From positions 1,076,663-1,140,662 of the forward strand of contig JACSVZ010000011.1 of NCBI GenBank assembly GCA_014706295.1: a DNA stretch of 64,000 nt, written 5' to 3'. The notes under the pieces are model-generated. The model made no database searches, was not told the DNA's origin, and was given only the letters and a program-made list of their open reading frames with translations. Shown in pieces: positions 28,201-43,200 of this stretch (its first letter is position 1; the number at the start of each line of letters is the position of its first letter). A program made the translations under genes and the position numbers. This DNA is from Lycocorax pyrrhopterus obiensis. Lineage: Eukaryota > Chordata > Aves > Passeriformes > Paradisaeidae.

Positions 28201-31200
28201 AACATGCATTCTTCAGCCAGCATGAGGTAAAAAATAAATGTCAACAATGTTGCCAATGTCAACACTGTAAGTTTTTCCATGCTACTAGTTTGTAATTACA
28301 ACGAAATTCATACAAAGGTAACAATCTCACTAAAACATTTAAACCCATACCTTGTGGTCTAATGGTCTGAGTTATTACCACTGGCATCCTAATCTGGGTA
28401 GTCTGGCAAGCAGGGGTTCGTTTCACAGTTTGAGCAGATGTTGACTGGATAATCTGCTATTATTAAAGAAAAGTATACTTATATTATACTCTTTATACAC
28501 AAACACACACAACGTAAATACACTAATACCTGTAATTACCAAGATAAGCACGTGGATCTCTACAAGCACAACCAGCTGGTGACAAAAGTCATATTCATGT
28601 AATGCGTGTGGTTGTGTGTGTGTGTATATACCTATTTTGCCATTATGCTTTAAAAAAAAAACCAAATCATATACGACACAGATGTCATATCTCACAACCT
28701 TCATTAAAAATATATTTCAAAGTCATAAGGTTATTATTAAAATTTAGACTTTTGTCTTCAGAAATTTTACTAGGAAGAAAAGCAGTTTTGTAGAAGAAAA
28801 TGCTGCAATAATTGTAGTGGTATCCACCTACAAACATTAGGCCTTGCACTAAATATCTACGCTTTTTAAAGAAAACATACTAAAAAAAAATCCTAAAATA
28901 TTATGGGTTCCAAAGTCAGATATACACAGGAAAGCAAACCAAGTTTTGTGGTGATCATATAATATGAATCTTTTAAATGCTAACTAAATGGATATTCTCA
29001 AGGTTTCACTTACTACTAACTCAAGTTCTGAAGTCTTTCCCCAAAACTAAACCTGGGTTAGAAACTTAAAATTTGACCCATAAACAAATCAAATTTAAAA
29101 AAAGTCATGTGCAAGGGTCACGTTTAATCAACAGCAAAACGTACATTCATATGATCAGGGACAAGGCAGGCACAGACATAACAAACAGAAGATTCAGAAA
29201 GATGTGTGGATGCTGCAGAGCTGTAAAAAAACCCATAAATAAACTTTGAAAATAAAACACTGGCAAATAGCTACGGGTAAGACTCCAACCACAACTCTGG
29301 CGTGGCAACTTCAGAAGCCACGTGCTCCTCACAGCCACAACTGAGCTGCTCCCACTGCGTGAGGCGTCTGCTGACCCCCGAGCCTGCCCCGTGGGATGCA
29401 GCATTCCCTCCTGGAAGGCAACACCACACTGCACCTCCACACAGCACCACTCCTACAAAGAGGATCTAAAACCATTTGACTTAGCTGGACAACAAATGGC
29501 CAAACCTCTGACTGCAAAGCAACCTACGGACAAAAGGAAAGGAGAAACAGCATCTGCAAATGAGACGCAAAAGCAGAGGCTGAGCAATGAGGAAACCATT
29601 CCATTAGCAGGAACCTGGGCTCCAAAACTGGAAGGGAGACAGGTGAGAACTACAAACAAGAAAAGAGTAATGAGGGACCTGTGCTGTATTCTGGAGAAAA
29701 AAAAATAGGGCCATTCTGAAGTTACAAATCTGCATTTTGTACATCCTAAAATACAGACAGTTGAAAAGTTATAATAAACCTGTGGATGTAGAAATATTAG
29801 CAATAACCACCTTGCAGAAAGAGAAAAGGGAAAAAAGATTAAGGATTCAGCTGAAACTACGGACATTGAAGGAAAATGTAGCATTTGTACTAAGCACAGA
29901 AATGGAGCAAATAGGTATAAATTTACTTGGTCAAGACAGTGAGTGAATAGCCACACTCAGAGGGGAAAGAATAAAGTAGCTACCATGCTTAAAAACAGGA
30001 AAGAAACAGAGTTGATCAGTGAAAATAATAGAAAAACATTGAATTTAACTGCATTTTGATGCACAGGAAACATGAACAAGTGTGGTTTTGGTAAAAAGAC
30101 AGTAGTCCACGTGAAAAAAAACCTACATTGGTATGAAAAATGAGAATGTTGCCATTTTTACAGTAATTTATTGGATAAGTTTTCAGAGAATAGTGAAGAA
30201 AAACTGCTGTACCTTAATGGGCCAGAAGCCAGGCCATAAAGGAGATGTGTGGGACCTCTGGACAGAATTACTATCTGGTATTTCAGTAATCTTCTGCAAT
30301 TACATTTTTTTTTCTCTCTGTGAAGCAACTTCTACAGTTCAGAACCAAGTTCTGTTTCCCTTGAACAATATTTTTATGTGAATACCCCACAAAATGAGCT
30401 GCTAACACTATTAAAGACAGGACAATATTTAACCATTTAAGATGACATAGGAAATGGCAATGTTTTCTTTACTATCCAATACATTCCAAAAACTTTTCTT
30501 TTGGCAAGTACTGTACTAGGACTTCAATGCATGTACAAACACTGAGAGTGTAGAAAATTATTGAGAAACAAACTTTTCCAAGGAGCAGAGACCAAAATCA
30601 TCATCTTCTACTCCATACAGAAACCAATCAGAAACAAGCACGTTCTCTCTCAAAAGAACAACTGCACCAGACCTCAGAGTAGCATTTTACACTAAATCCC
30701 AGTTTCTGCATTGGAGTTTTAAGAAATGTTTCAACACACATGCAATCTCCAGATCTGGAAGTCATTAGTGAATTAACATTAGCAATTTGTTTCTGAAACA
30801 GAGTATGTAACTTCTTTGCAGGCAAACTAGGGACACTGTGAAAACCAATGCATTAGAGGATCCTGCATTAAAATTTATAAACTATCTAAGCCACACTTCA
30901 TCCATTAAGATAATTCAAACTGTTCTAATCTTCTTGCCTGTTTTCCCAACATCATAAACATTACTATTAAGTCCTCGGCTTGACCTGAAAGTTGCAGACA
31001 ATGAACAAGTGTACTAGCAAGCTGGTCTGGGAGATGATTAACTCAAATTATTTTGTATTTCTCACAGACTAAAAATATACACATCGAGTGTACCCCATGT
31101 TACATTATGGATCCATATTCTGAATCAAAGCTGAATGCCACTCATCAGTTCACAAGCACTGACCCAGACTGAGAGAGCAGATACAGAAATTTTAGGACGT

Positions 31201-34200
31201 TGAGGTTATCAGGGACATTACTCCAGACTTCAGAAAAGGGGAGATCTTAGTGCTGTTTGCAACCATCTTTGGGAAGATGTACAGAAGACAGAGCCAGACT
31301 CCCTCAGATGTGGAGAGCAGGACGTAATGCAAAAGACACGAGCTGGAATATAGGAAATTTCGATGTAATATAAGAAAAAAAAATTACCACAAGGGTGGGC
31401 AAGCTCTGGAACAGGCTGCCCCAAGAGGCCATGTAACTTCTTCCTGAAGACACTCAAAACATAACTGGTCCCATGGGAGACATCCTAATGTGTAAGCAGG
31501 AGGCTGCACAAGACACCTCCAGGAGTCCTTTCCAATCTTTCACCAGTGTCCATAAACACATCACCATGGATTTTGTAAAAGTGCTGAGTCACAAAAGGTA
31601 ACAAGACAGAATGTGAAAGTCTTCAAAGCTTACAGAAACTGTTCATCATTCCACCTCCACTAAAAAGGGAAGCATTTTAATTATGTACACCTCTGAAGAC
31701 AGCAAGCACAACAACAGAACAACAAAGGCACAGAAAAGACGGAATGTGATTTAGTCATTGTCTGGATTTGACAGAGTTCGGAAAATGGCAAAATTACAAA
31801 AAAAAATTATGATCAAGACAGTGTTGAGACAGCAAGTACTGTCACATACTAGTTATTTCTCTCCAATTTATCTGTCTAAAGTCGAAGAATCATGTCCTAA
31901 GCAGCTGCACTTTGGAGCTCTTCAAGAAACACACTAAGGCAGCAAAGTCATGGCATTGCTTCTTCAAGTGCAATGTGTGAACAGTTACCTGCATTTTTCT
32001 TCTATAAAATAATATTTTTCTGCAAAGTAAGATGTACGTTTCTCACAATGGAAAGTATTCTCCCTCTCTTTTTATTTCATCTTTGCACTTCTCCCCTCGT
32101 CATCTTCTCTCCACTATTCGCGCTCACTTTGATTCACCATTTGTCTGCTCTGCCAGAGCAGTTCCTCCTCTCAGCTCCTCAACACTGCAGGTGCTCCTCT
32201 GTCCTTTGCTAAAGCTGACAATATTTTCACAGGTGAAAAAAAGGATGTTTATACAAAGGTGCTTCTATAAGGCAGCAGACTCACGATGACAAAAGAAAGG
32301 CTATATAACAATCACACTACTGATAACCCAAATAACAAAGAGGCAACAGCTGAAATACTTTTTTTTCCTAAGGGTTTTCTTCAAAAAGCGTAGATAACTC
32401 TACGAGAATAAAGTAATGGTTCTCTCAGGTGCTAATCTCAAGCCAAAAGGCGATGATCATTCCATGACAGGTGTGAATCTTCTACTGTGTAAGTTATTGC
32501 AGGACAGAGAACAAATTAGACATGAACACAGACCCATAATCAACAACACAACCAACGCATACAGACTGAGAAAGAATCCAGCCAAAGCACATTAAATGTT
32601 CAGGAGCAGAAAGGGAACAGAAGTTATCAGTCTTTCTCATGCCTGCACAAGAGAGACAAAATGAAGTAAGAGCCACTACCTACAAACCATTGAAAGGAAA
32701 AGTCCTTTAGGACAATTAGATTAGAACTCATTGCTAAAGTTTCTGAGGACAAGGATTTCGCAAATCTCCTGGACCAGTCCAGATGCACGAGGTTCCAGCC
32801 TTTACTTGCCTCTCTTTTACTTGACAAGGGCTGCAAAACCAGCCTGGCTCAATTCACAGAAATCACCCTTTGCAACAAAAGCATCTGATCCAAAAGCTTA
32901 AACCTATCAAGTACTACAATAAAGACAAAAACACAGTAAACAAGAGCTTCTGCAAAGAATGAAAAACAAAAATAAATTTGAAAAATATATCCCTTACCAA
33001 GCATTTTTTTTTCTCAATTAAGTTAAAAAAAAAATTGTGGAAGGAAGAAACAAGACGCGCATAAACATATAAAATTCAGAATGGCTGTGGTCTGATATGA
33101 CATTTATCTTCACTCATGAGTAAACACTTGCTAACTCACTTGTGGCTATGCCACTTGTGATTTATCAGCCTACTCACTCCTGAAGATAAATGTCATATCA
33201 AACCTCAGCTATCATGTAATCTGGCAGCATTAACTCACAATGTTCATGCTTTTATGGGCCTAGAATTCATATTTACCATTGCTTACCATACTGCAGCAGC
33301 AGCTACAGTTTTTCAATGGCGCCTCAAAATCCGCGTAAGCAATTATTTTTCCTCCCAAATAAAATGAATTGACTATTTTAAAATGTAGCATATAAATTTT
33401 AATGTTAATATGACAACATATTATTCCATTCAGTATAGGTTTTCAACAAAGAAATAAAGAAAAATAAAACAGAAGCCACAAGATCATTTGTCCCACCTGC
33501 TCCTCAATTTATTATACAATTCTTCCTACAATGGTCAAATGGTCTACTTTTGGGTGTTTTCAATCATGACTTTTTCATCACTGTCTTTGGGAGTCTGATC
33601 TACCACCTAATATTCTCTCTTTCTTTAAGGATGTTTTGCCTTATATCCTACCTAAATCCTACTTCATTTAATTACATCCTGTAATTCATATTTATACCAT
33701 CTTGGTCTGCTCCAAATAATGGTCTTTTACTCTCCCATATAATCAGTGTTTGACCAAGTTATGCGTGTTCAATTATCTTAAGCTTTTCTTTTAATCTTTG
33801 CTTTCAAGCCTGGCCTTTTGTTATTGATTTCCAAACAGCAATCGGTGACAATACTCTCCTTATACTAACATACAGCCCACAAAATTCTGAAAATAAAGTC
33901 CATGATAACAGCTCAGAAAACCACTAGGCTGTGTTTCAAACAGGCATACAATTCGTCAAGGACAGGCTTTGTTCCTGTTAATGGATCCCAGACATCTACT
34001 GCTCAACAGCCATCTTAATTTAAATTTTATTGCACACCAAATTCCACGTCAGTGGCTAGATCTTTATTAGTCCATTAATAGAAAATACTCCTTTTATCCA
34101 AACAGCCATCTATTACTCTTCCATTTCTAAGCTGCCTTGCAGACAAGGCAAAAGAAAATGATTTCCTAAAATTTCACTAAAATGTGTACAAATTACATTC

Positions 34201-37200
34201 ATTCATGAACAGAACAGTGATGCCAGAAAAGCTTCAGTGGAGAATTAAAAAGCCAAGCGGAACATTCCCATATAACATAATTCTTATTCTGCTGTTGTAT
34301 CTTGTTTCCAAATTCCATTACTCTACCTCAACTCTGAGAGACTCCAACCACTGTGACAGTGCAGGGAAAGTGTCAGTAAATGTTTGAGCAAATCCTGCTC
34401 TAATGTAACTTAAAATATGGCAGGGTCTGCCCTCTGGACTCTGTACCCAATTAGTGCAGCAGTAACAGTGCAGATGTATTTCCATACATCCCTCCTAATT
34501 CTAGACCTGCATGAATCTTTATACAGTTTTGTATATAATTACATTTGTTTTAATTAAGATGGATCACTGGTTTACTGGGGTTTTTTAACACTCAAGTTTA
34601 ATACTTGGCTTTAACCTCCAGGAGTACTTTCTCCTTATGATGCAGTCAGTGCCAATACAATACATAGAGTGCAAATCCATCTCCATTACTCATCAATCTA
34701 CTTATAACCTCAACACATGTAATAAAGAACATCTCTCTTATTCATACTAATTTTACCTGCTGTAACACCCAAAACAAGACAGGCAATGTCTGCATCCGTA
34801 AGGCAACACAGAGCACACGGACTCTAAGAATGGCAATTTAGACAAACTTTGAACATTGCACTTAGAACAATTAAAAAAATTGATTGTTGGCTTATCTCAT
34901 TAGTGCCTCATCAATAAAATATTAGCCTAAGATTGTTCCCCTTTTCTCCACCTAGAAGTAGCACTATCTAGCTTTATAAAGCATTGTTTTTCATAGTTTG
35001 GAACGTGATTCCAGTACAAAACAGATTAAAAAGTCTCCTGTTTCATCTCCGCTAACATTGTACATTTCAAAGCCTTTGTGCAAGCTGTGCTGCATGCTGA
35101 CAGCGTACATGGGATTTTCATGTTGCAAGGCACCTCAGTGTAACCGGAGAAAGCACCACCACAGCTGACACCTTTGAGAAACAGAAAAGTCAAAGGAAGG
35201 AACAGCTAACAGACATTTTAAGGGAAACTGGACTACTGTAAACTGGCTGGTATGAAAAGATCCATATTCTAAAACAGGCTTGCCCTTCTGCAGCTGGACA
35301 GTTTGCACAGCCAGCTGGAACACTCTCCAATGAGCTTCAGGCTTGGAAAAGCTGGAGCTCAGCCAGTTCCTCCATCAGTGCTGGCCACCCTCAGGCAAGC
35401 CAGCTGCAATCTTCCTCTTCCGGACAAGTCCAAGGCAAGATGGCCAGCAGCTCTTTCTGTGCTCTGATTTCGGGGAGCACTGAGAACTGTGACAGTGTGA
35501 TCACTGTCACTACAAAAAAATCAATACTTATGAGCAATTACTGGGGTGATATGGAGCTGCTGCTGTGTTGTCTGCTTGGCACCCGAGTTGATGGCTGCTG
35601 TGCTAAGATCTTTTGATGCAGTAACTCTTGATGTCTGATGCTGCTTTTGTCTGTATAGAACTACTTTGAGGGTCATTAAGTGCCTGCTTAATGTAATGTT
35701 TGATTCTATTAACTAATGACTGATAAATTTAAAGGAAATATGAAAAGACAGTTTCACACTAAAGCAAATACATTATGATTTTTAATTTTTTCTCCCTAAA
35801 TATTTTGCAGAAAAGGAATAGTATTAACTATAGTTTTGCTCTGCGCAGCTTGTGACCTTTTGGAAATGTAGCAGTCATTTCATGTACCCAGTAAATGAAA
35901 ATTCAGCCCTAGACCTGTGACTTCCTTACAGACAGGAAACCAACTTCTCTTGCCCATCAGATCAATCTCCACAATGTTACTTGAGCAGTTTTCAGCTCCT
36001 CCTATGACACAGGTATGTCAAAAAAGCTCTTCACATTGTTAACCTGTACTCAAGTTAACATCATGATTGCTTGCTTTGAGTATCCACTGACGTGAGACAG
36101 GCAGAACATGTCTCTACCAGAAATTTGGCTTTATCCCAGTCAGAAAATACTGCACCAGAACTATAATAGTAAGAGTGAGAATTCCTGTGGTCTTACACAT
36201 TTTTGTCCTACATCAGTGTTTCTCAAAAGGTGGGGTGCAACCTGCCTAGTGGGCACAGGAGCACTTTAGGTGGGCTGCACGATACTGGAAAAAGCCATGT
36301 TACATGGCAGTAGGCTAGTCTTAAGATTGTGGCATGACATAAGGCCAGACTTACTGGCCATGGACATTTCTACTTGTAAGCAATCTGTCAGCTGCGGGCA
36401 GAAATCCGCTTACCCTGGGACAGGAGTAATTTTTACACCTACTGCCTGTAATTATCACCAGTTTCTGCTCTTCTACCTAGAAGAGCCAAAGCTATTGTCC
36501 ATTCAGTCACGAAACATGGACAAATCAAAGAGATGTCACAAAAAGTGTGAGGAACACTTTTCTAATTAATACAACAATCTAGACAGGGTGGGGAGAAGCC
36601 ATCTCAGAAAAAGAAAAAATGCAAGTGGCTGGACTTGCATTGAAGCAGGTGAGTTAAGGTGAAAAACACCCACCTGTCTTGTGTGTATTACAACTGCCAG
36701 AGTCAGAAATCTTAGCATTCAAGATGTTCTTACACATTAAAACTATGCTCGCTAGAGGATTATTAAATTGTATTAATTTTATTTTAAAGTTAATAATTTA
36801 ACCACTAGGAAGTGTTTGTAAGGTTCAAGACACAGCTCAGATATTTTCAGACTGTACACTGCAACTTTTAAATTAAAGCAGAAGAAATATTCTCTCTCCA
36901 CACACCTTATAAATTACTTGAATGCTTTATAGAGCCTATAATCTCAAGGACAGATCACTGTAAGCTTTTACATTATCACATATGCATTTCTTGACCTTCA
37001 TAATATAAATTTTTACCAACTTTATACATGTTCTGGACCTGTCTACATGATTTTGAAACCTAAGTGAAGTACTTCACTCACACATACACAGAAACCACAG
37101 ACAAGGAAACTCTCACAAAGGGTAGTACTGTCTGTATAAACTCAAGGCCTTGTAAAATCCTTAACATCTTTTAATTACAAGTGCAAACACACACACAAGA

Positions 37201-40200
37201 TCCTGTGTAACAGCAGGATAAAGTCACCACGCTCTCAGTGACTACCTGGCTGTACAGTTGCCTTACTGATAGTGCCTTTGAAATTAATGAATCTAAGCAC
37301 ATAATATTCCACTATGCACAACACAGTTCAGTGAGTAACAGAGAATGGCATTATTTCTAAACAAAACATCCTGGTACAGCACAGCTATTCTTCTACAAGA
37401 TTTTATAACTATGTGCAGAAGAGTTTAAAATGAGAGTTAATTTTAATTTTAAAGCAAAGCAGCGTACCTAATGACATACTCAACATTATACTCTTGCCTG
37501 CAAATCTTGGAAAGCTTTCTGTTCTACATTTGTAATTCCCTCAAATTCCACTGTGCTCATACAACAATCACTCTGTTGCAGACAAAAAGGCCAAGAGTGC
37601 ACTTCCTTAAATTTATGTTAATAATCTTATCTGAAGTAATGGTTGAGCATACATGTGAAATGACAGAAAATGAGGTACTACCACATACCACAGAATATGA
37701 TACAAACAAAAAAGCATTTTCCCAAACAAGCTGCAATAAAAGTGACACTGCAAACTGCTATAGAGTTCATTAAGAAATCCTCTTTTATGCTACAGTACTT
37801 ACCAGTTGAGAACTCTGATTTGACTGTACCACCTTAACCTGAGGAGGCTGCACTGTATTTGATACAGAGACTGTGCAAATGTTGTTTGGTTGCCTTATTC
37901 CTATTGTCTGCGTCGTGACAACAGAGGAAATGCTTCCCGAGGCAGATTGAGGTATAACTTGTGAGAGCTTGGTTTGTTGGAGTGACTGCTGAGACGGCTG
38001 TCCTTGCAAAACCAAATGTTGACTATTCAGTAAAGATTGTCTCAGTGCAGGTAGACTTTTCTAAAAACAGAAGAAAGTTCATGAAATATCAAATTCAGCA
38101 GAATGATAAAAAGCATTTTTAAATTCGCTGGAAACACAATTAAAAGAATGGATCTTTCTTTCCAATTTTACTAATTGCCTATTCATCAAACAGAAGTAAG
38201 ATTGAACATATTTTGTAAGAGAAAGTTCAGTTTACAATTTTAGTAAGCTTTCAATTTGGATTTAGCAACCCTGTAGATTTTCATGTGCCCTTAATTCCAC
38301 TGTAGCAGTAAAATATAATATTCTTCTTCCCAAGACTATCCAGAACTTGTAGCTTAGGTCTTTGGAAGGGCAAGAAATGGAAGCAGAAAAGGTAGAACTA
38401 TAGAACAACCCTATTCCCACTGCACGCTAGAAGTGGCAAGCTGCACCAATTTACTCCTGACACACCTCCAGTACCTAGAACCAGATTTCACCCTCAGTGC
38501 TCTACAGCAGTAGCTGTTTATTGTATTATTTCTGAAGTAATGTATTGTGATTGGATTAAAAAAGTGTACTACTGTAAGCTCCATGTTCATACCACTTCAA
38601 GGAGAACATACTTCTAAAAGGCTGTACTGTACCTTCATGAACAAACTTTTTACTTTTTAAGTGGCAGAAGTGTTCTTTTGAAGTGCTCCCCGAGGCAGGT
38701 GTAGAATGCAGTAGTGTTTAGCCCAAGCTACAGTTCGTTCTGAACTTCTAATATTGATCTAAAAACTTAATGCCTGTTGCCCAGAAAAGACTTCAAAGAA
38801 AGGAAATAAATCAAAACTTATCATGATGCTAGAAGTGACTGCAGTAAAAGCCACAAACAAGAGCTAATGATAACTTGAAAAAACAGAAGCAGAAAGTTCT
38901 GAAGCAAAGTTGTAGGGAGAGAAGAGAGAGAGGAAACCTGTCCTAAACAGAGAAGTTTTGAACTAGACTGAAAATACTTTTAAAATCATATTTGTGGTTT
39001 TGTTGGGACTTAAACACGCTTTTTATGTTTGTATACAATCCCGCATATGGAAGTTATTGTAGCTAAATTACAGAACCAATTAAAAGTTAAATTTACCCCC
39101 ACATATACTAACTTAGGACCCAACAATAAATCTATGTGGTATCACATCAGAAATTCTACTGTTGATTAGTTCCAGATTAGAAGCAGAATCATCTAATCCA
39201 CACCTTTATCCAGTTCAGTTTTTCGTAATTATTGTTACATGTGGATTGAAAGTTATCAATGACCCAAACATAGATTAGAAAAACAGTATGGAAACAGCTT
39301 ATTAAATTACTTGGAGCATTCTGTAGAAATAGCTTGGGACTCTTTGAAATGTTAATGTTTTTCTTCTTCACAAAAAATTATTTACTACCACAGAAAAGTG
39401 TATTTATTATAAAAGTAAAGGATCACTACAGACTAGCCAATTGATGGTTTCCAAACTAGGGAGTAACTGCTTTTTTCTTTAAAATCTAATTACCTCAACG
39501 TTCTAGATCAGGGCTACTCGAGCTGTGAATTCCAGACCAGCTCTGGACAACAAATACATTTTTCTTAAAGCTCAGCCAAGGTCCCAAACACACGAGATCT
39601 CCCTCCTGTAGGAGCTCCCTACTTCTCACCACTGTCCCAGGCTGCTGGAGCAGCCCAGGGCAGCCCAGGGCCACACAAGCTGTGAGCAGCACAGCCTGGC
39701 CTGACACAGGTGGAGCCTGCACGGGACTTCCAGCCAAGAAGATCTTGACAGAAATGGGTGGCATTTAGAAGTAAAAAAAGTGTAGTCCTGCTCTGGACCA
39801 GTGAAGATAATACCACTTAAAAAGGATATTTTAAGACTTAAAGTAACAAAATTTTGCACTGAAATAAATTTATCCAAACAATATCCACATTACCTTAAGG
39901 AAAGGTACAAGATATGGCTGAGGAGATGATTTGAGTTCTGTTTGAAGGCGGCCTGTAAATTCTTCTGGATCAATCTTTGCATCCTTCAGGGTGAAGAAAA
40001 AAAAAGCGTCAACACCTCAGTTCACTTGTTTGGTTGCCTCTTTCCCAGCTAATATATACACATATCTCTCTAGCTAAATAGGCTGCCACAGCAAAAACTT
40101 CCAGAGCTGAAGTCCCTTAACTCCTCTCTAAGATCTTTCTGTCAAGCACTAATTCAAACACGTAACATGCCACTCAAAATTCAGACAAGTCTCTTGGGGA

Positions 40201-43200
40201 TGCACAATTTAAGGCAAAACGAGGCTCTGGAAACACTCAAGTCTCTTTTGGGACTCCACTCTCTCGCTAACATTTACGTAGTGATTTCTTTTTTTTAAAT
40301 TAAAAGAAAACAACAACAACAGGTTGTTGACGTAACCTTACAAATACAAAATTTGTCAGCCTTTGTAATAATTCCAAAACCAATTCTGATGGTACAATTT
40401 AACTTGTAGAATCTGTATATATAAAACTATATATGTAAAGCATGGCCATACATAAAAGCATGCTTATAAGTAGATATAAAATTTTCTCCTCAATGAATTT
40501 GTATGTATACTCACAAAATATACACTTATAAATGTATCAAATACATAATCAGCCATTTGTTTAGTAGTTAATTGAAAAGAATTCTAACTTGGGTGCATTT
40601 TATGATACTTCTGAAGTATCATTAGTTACAACTTCAGGTTGTAATAAAAACATTGATTAGCCTTCCTGACTGATACAGAACAAGAGAAAAACCAAACCAA
40701 AACAAGCTTTAAAAAATATATTTATTATTTATGTGTGTTGGTACTTCGTTTAAAATACTGTAAATAGTTACCTTTACTTATTTATTCTTTTCAAGTCTGT
40801 GTAAGTTAAAGCATGTTTTTACTGGACTCACTGAATACGACTGTTGAATGGCTCACATGTGAAAACAGTCTTAGGCTTGTCTAAAAGATACAGATTTCTC
40901 TGACAATGAACTCAAAGAAATGTATAGCAACTACTTTTAAATCCAAGTTCTTCATTGACTTTTTACATTTCTTTCAAGAAGATTGACTGTTTTCCCAGCC
41001 CCACAGTAACATCTGTCTGCAGCTCATTTATACAATTCACTGCAGTATCTGTTGCACTGGAGACTGCAGCAAGTCCAGCCTTTTTCTGGGCCCAAGGACT
41101 CTCTCTAAAGCAGCTTTGCCACTGGAAATCCCCGTGCCACTAAGGCTCCATGCAGGGGCATCTGTCTGCAGAACAGCTGAAAACCACCAGCTCAGGAAAA
41201 TACTTTTCCTTGAGTCCTAGAAACTCTAAACCACACTGTGAAGGCATGTATCTACAGTCGTTCTGTGCTTCAAACAATTAAGAGCTTGTTGTTTCAGAAA
41301 AGACCAGGGTTTAGAGGAAAAAACTTAATGAATCCTCAAGGAAAAATCGCATATTTTACTAAAGAAATAACCAAAATATTACCCATCAAAACAAGAGTGG
41401 CTCTGACAACTGCCTACTAAATACTTTGCTGCATTTCCCCTTTCAAAAACCAAGAGAAAGTCTGCCTTTAATAGATTTTTTTAATACATGTAATGTACAG
41501 AATACTGCATTTTGATGAAGCCCAACCCCTTTCACTTTCATTACAGCCAAAAGAATTGTTAAGATCAAAGCAATAGTTTTCAGCATAATAAGCTTAATAG
41601 ATAACTGACAAAATAAAAGGTAAGTAAATATTTACCAACAAATCTTGAACCAGAGCTTTCACATTGCGGGATGTTTCTGGAGATGGTGAGTTATGAGAAG
41701 CAAGTTTTATAAGGGTAGCTAAAAAGTTTTTGCATTTTTTCACATTCTCTTGCATTTCCTGCAAAAGCCACAGAAAACAAGTATCAGCTCCATGCTATTT
41801 TTCCATCACAATCAATGCAAGCTCTGATCACTACAAATAAGGAAAATGATGACATTTTTCTAATCCAGACAGGACATATGTAAATGTGAAACAGTCTGCA
41901 GCTGTTTTGCTATTACTGCTTGTTACCTGAGACTTTCTTCTGTATGTACCTGAACATCATAGCCCGCAAATAACAACAAAAAAAAAATCGATGAAAGAAA
42001 TATATTTTATATTTTACAGTCTGCTTTGGTACAAATAACCTTAAATATGAGAAGTAACACAAGAATTTGCTGGAGATGCATTCCCCTTTGAGATGCCCAA
42101 TACACAATGTACAAACATTCCCCAAGCTATCTTCATTTGTTAAATTATTGATTCAGTATGTTTTCGTACAAAGCAGCTCCAGCAGTAAAACCAAATTAGA
42201 AGTAAGTCTTCAAACATCATCATATCTAATCTTTTTTTCATTAGTAGTAAAACAAGCCATTATATTTACATGGTGTAATTGCTCCAAGAAGCAGAAACAT
42301 CACACTTCAGTGTAACCATAGTTTTGAGGCCCAGCAACAAGATAGTCATGGAGGCCACAGACCGAAGGTCTGACTGTTCTGTCTGCAGGAACAGAATAGT
42401 TCTTTCACTAGTGACACATACAAGGCAGGATGGGGAAAGCTGACCACAAGTGTTCTTCCTCACTCTCAGAATGTGTATCCCATTCAGCTGAAACCAGAGG
42501 AAGGGTTTTCCTGTTTGTCAAGTATTTGTTCCATCAGAGGATACATTCTTGCATGAAGAAAAAGCTCCTCCTGCTTCTGAATAGACCCGAGGAGTTCCTA
42601 AATTACTAAGAAAACAACGTTTCCAGTATTTTCAAACTTGCCTGCGATACAACCGTAGTTCCAGGCACAGGAGAGCTGGGAATGACCAGGGGCTGTGCTG
42701 GTACCTGTGCTGCTGTGTGAGGGGGGAGCGGCAGCCGGGGCTGACCTTGGGGCTGGGCTGAGCCCTGGCTCTGTCCACCACTGATCACTGCAGGCTGTTG
42801 AGAAGCTGAAGTCCCCGTTGCCACTGTTGTCTTGAACAAGTTTTGAGCACTCGTTGTAGCTACTGATACCTATTAATATTTCACATTGAAAAAACAGGTA
42901 ATTATCTTCTTTTCATTCTTTTACCCAACAACAGCATTCTTGAAAGGAAAAGCTTGTTTTGGTGACACGGTGACACACAGCACACACCACAGCCCTCAAC
43001 AGGGACAAACACAGAGCTGCAACAGTATTTATCACTCCAGCTGATTTGAGCTTTTTCTTTAAAGGAAACAAACTACTCTGAAATTTGTTATCATCTAGGA
43101 AACAATAGAAGATAAGATCTAGGCTGCCACTCATCACCTGCATAACACAGTCTGACTACACATTCCTTATTAATTTCTAGGATTACATTTGCAATAAAAG

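Larger units (their letters stand above)
28457..37802 (-). other. Intron 7 (about 9.3 kb)
   Basis: Holds a hAT-like fragment (36.2 kb), a CAG-rich stretch with two open frames (35.5-35.7 kb), the fold-back element (33.1 kb) and a CR1 (31.2-31.55 kb). Exons 7 and 8 join in phase without needing another exon. Confidence 0.75.
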
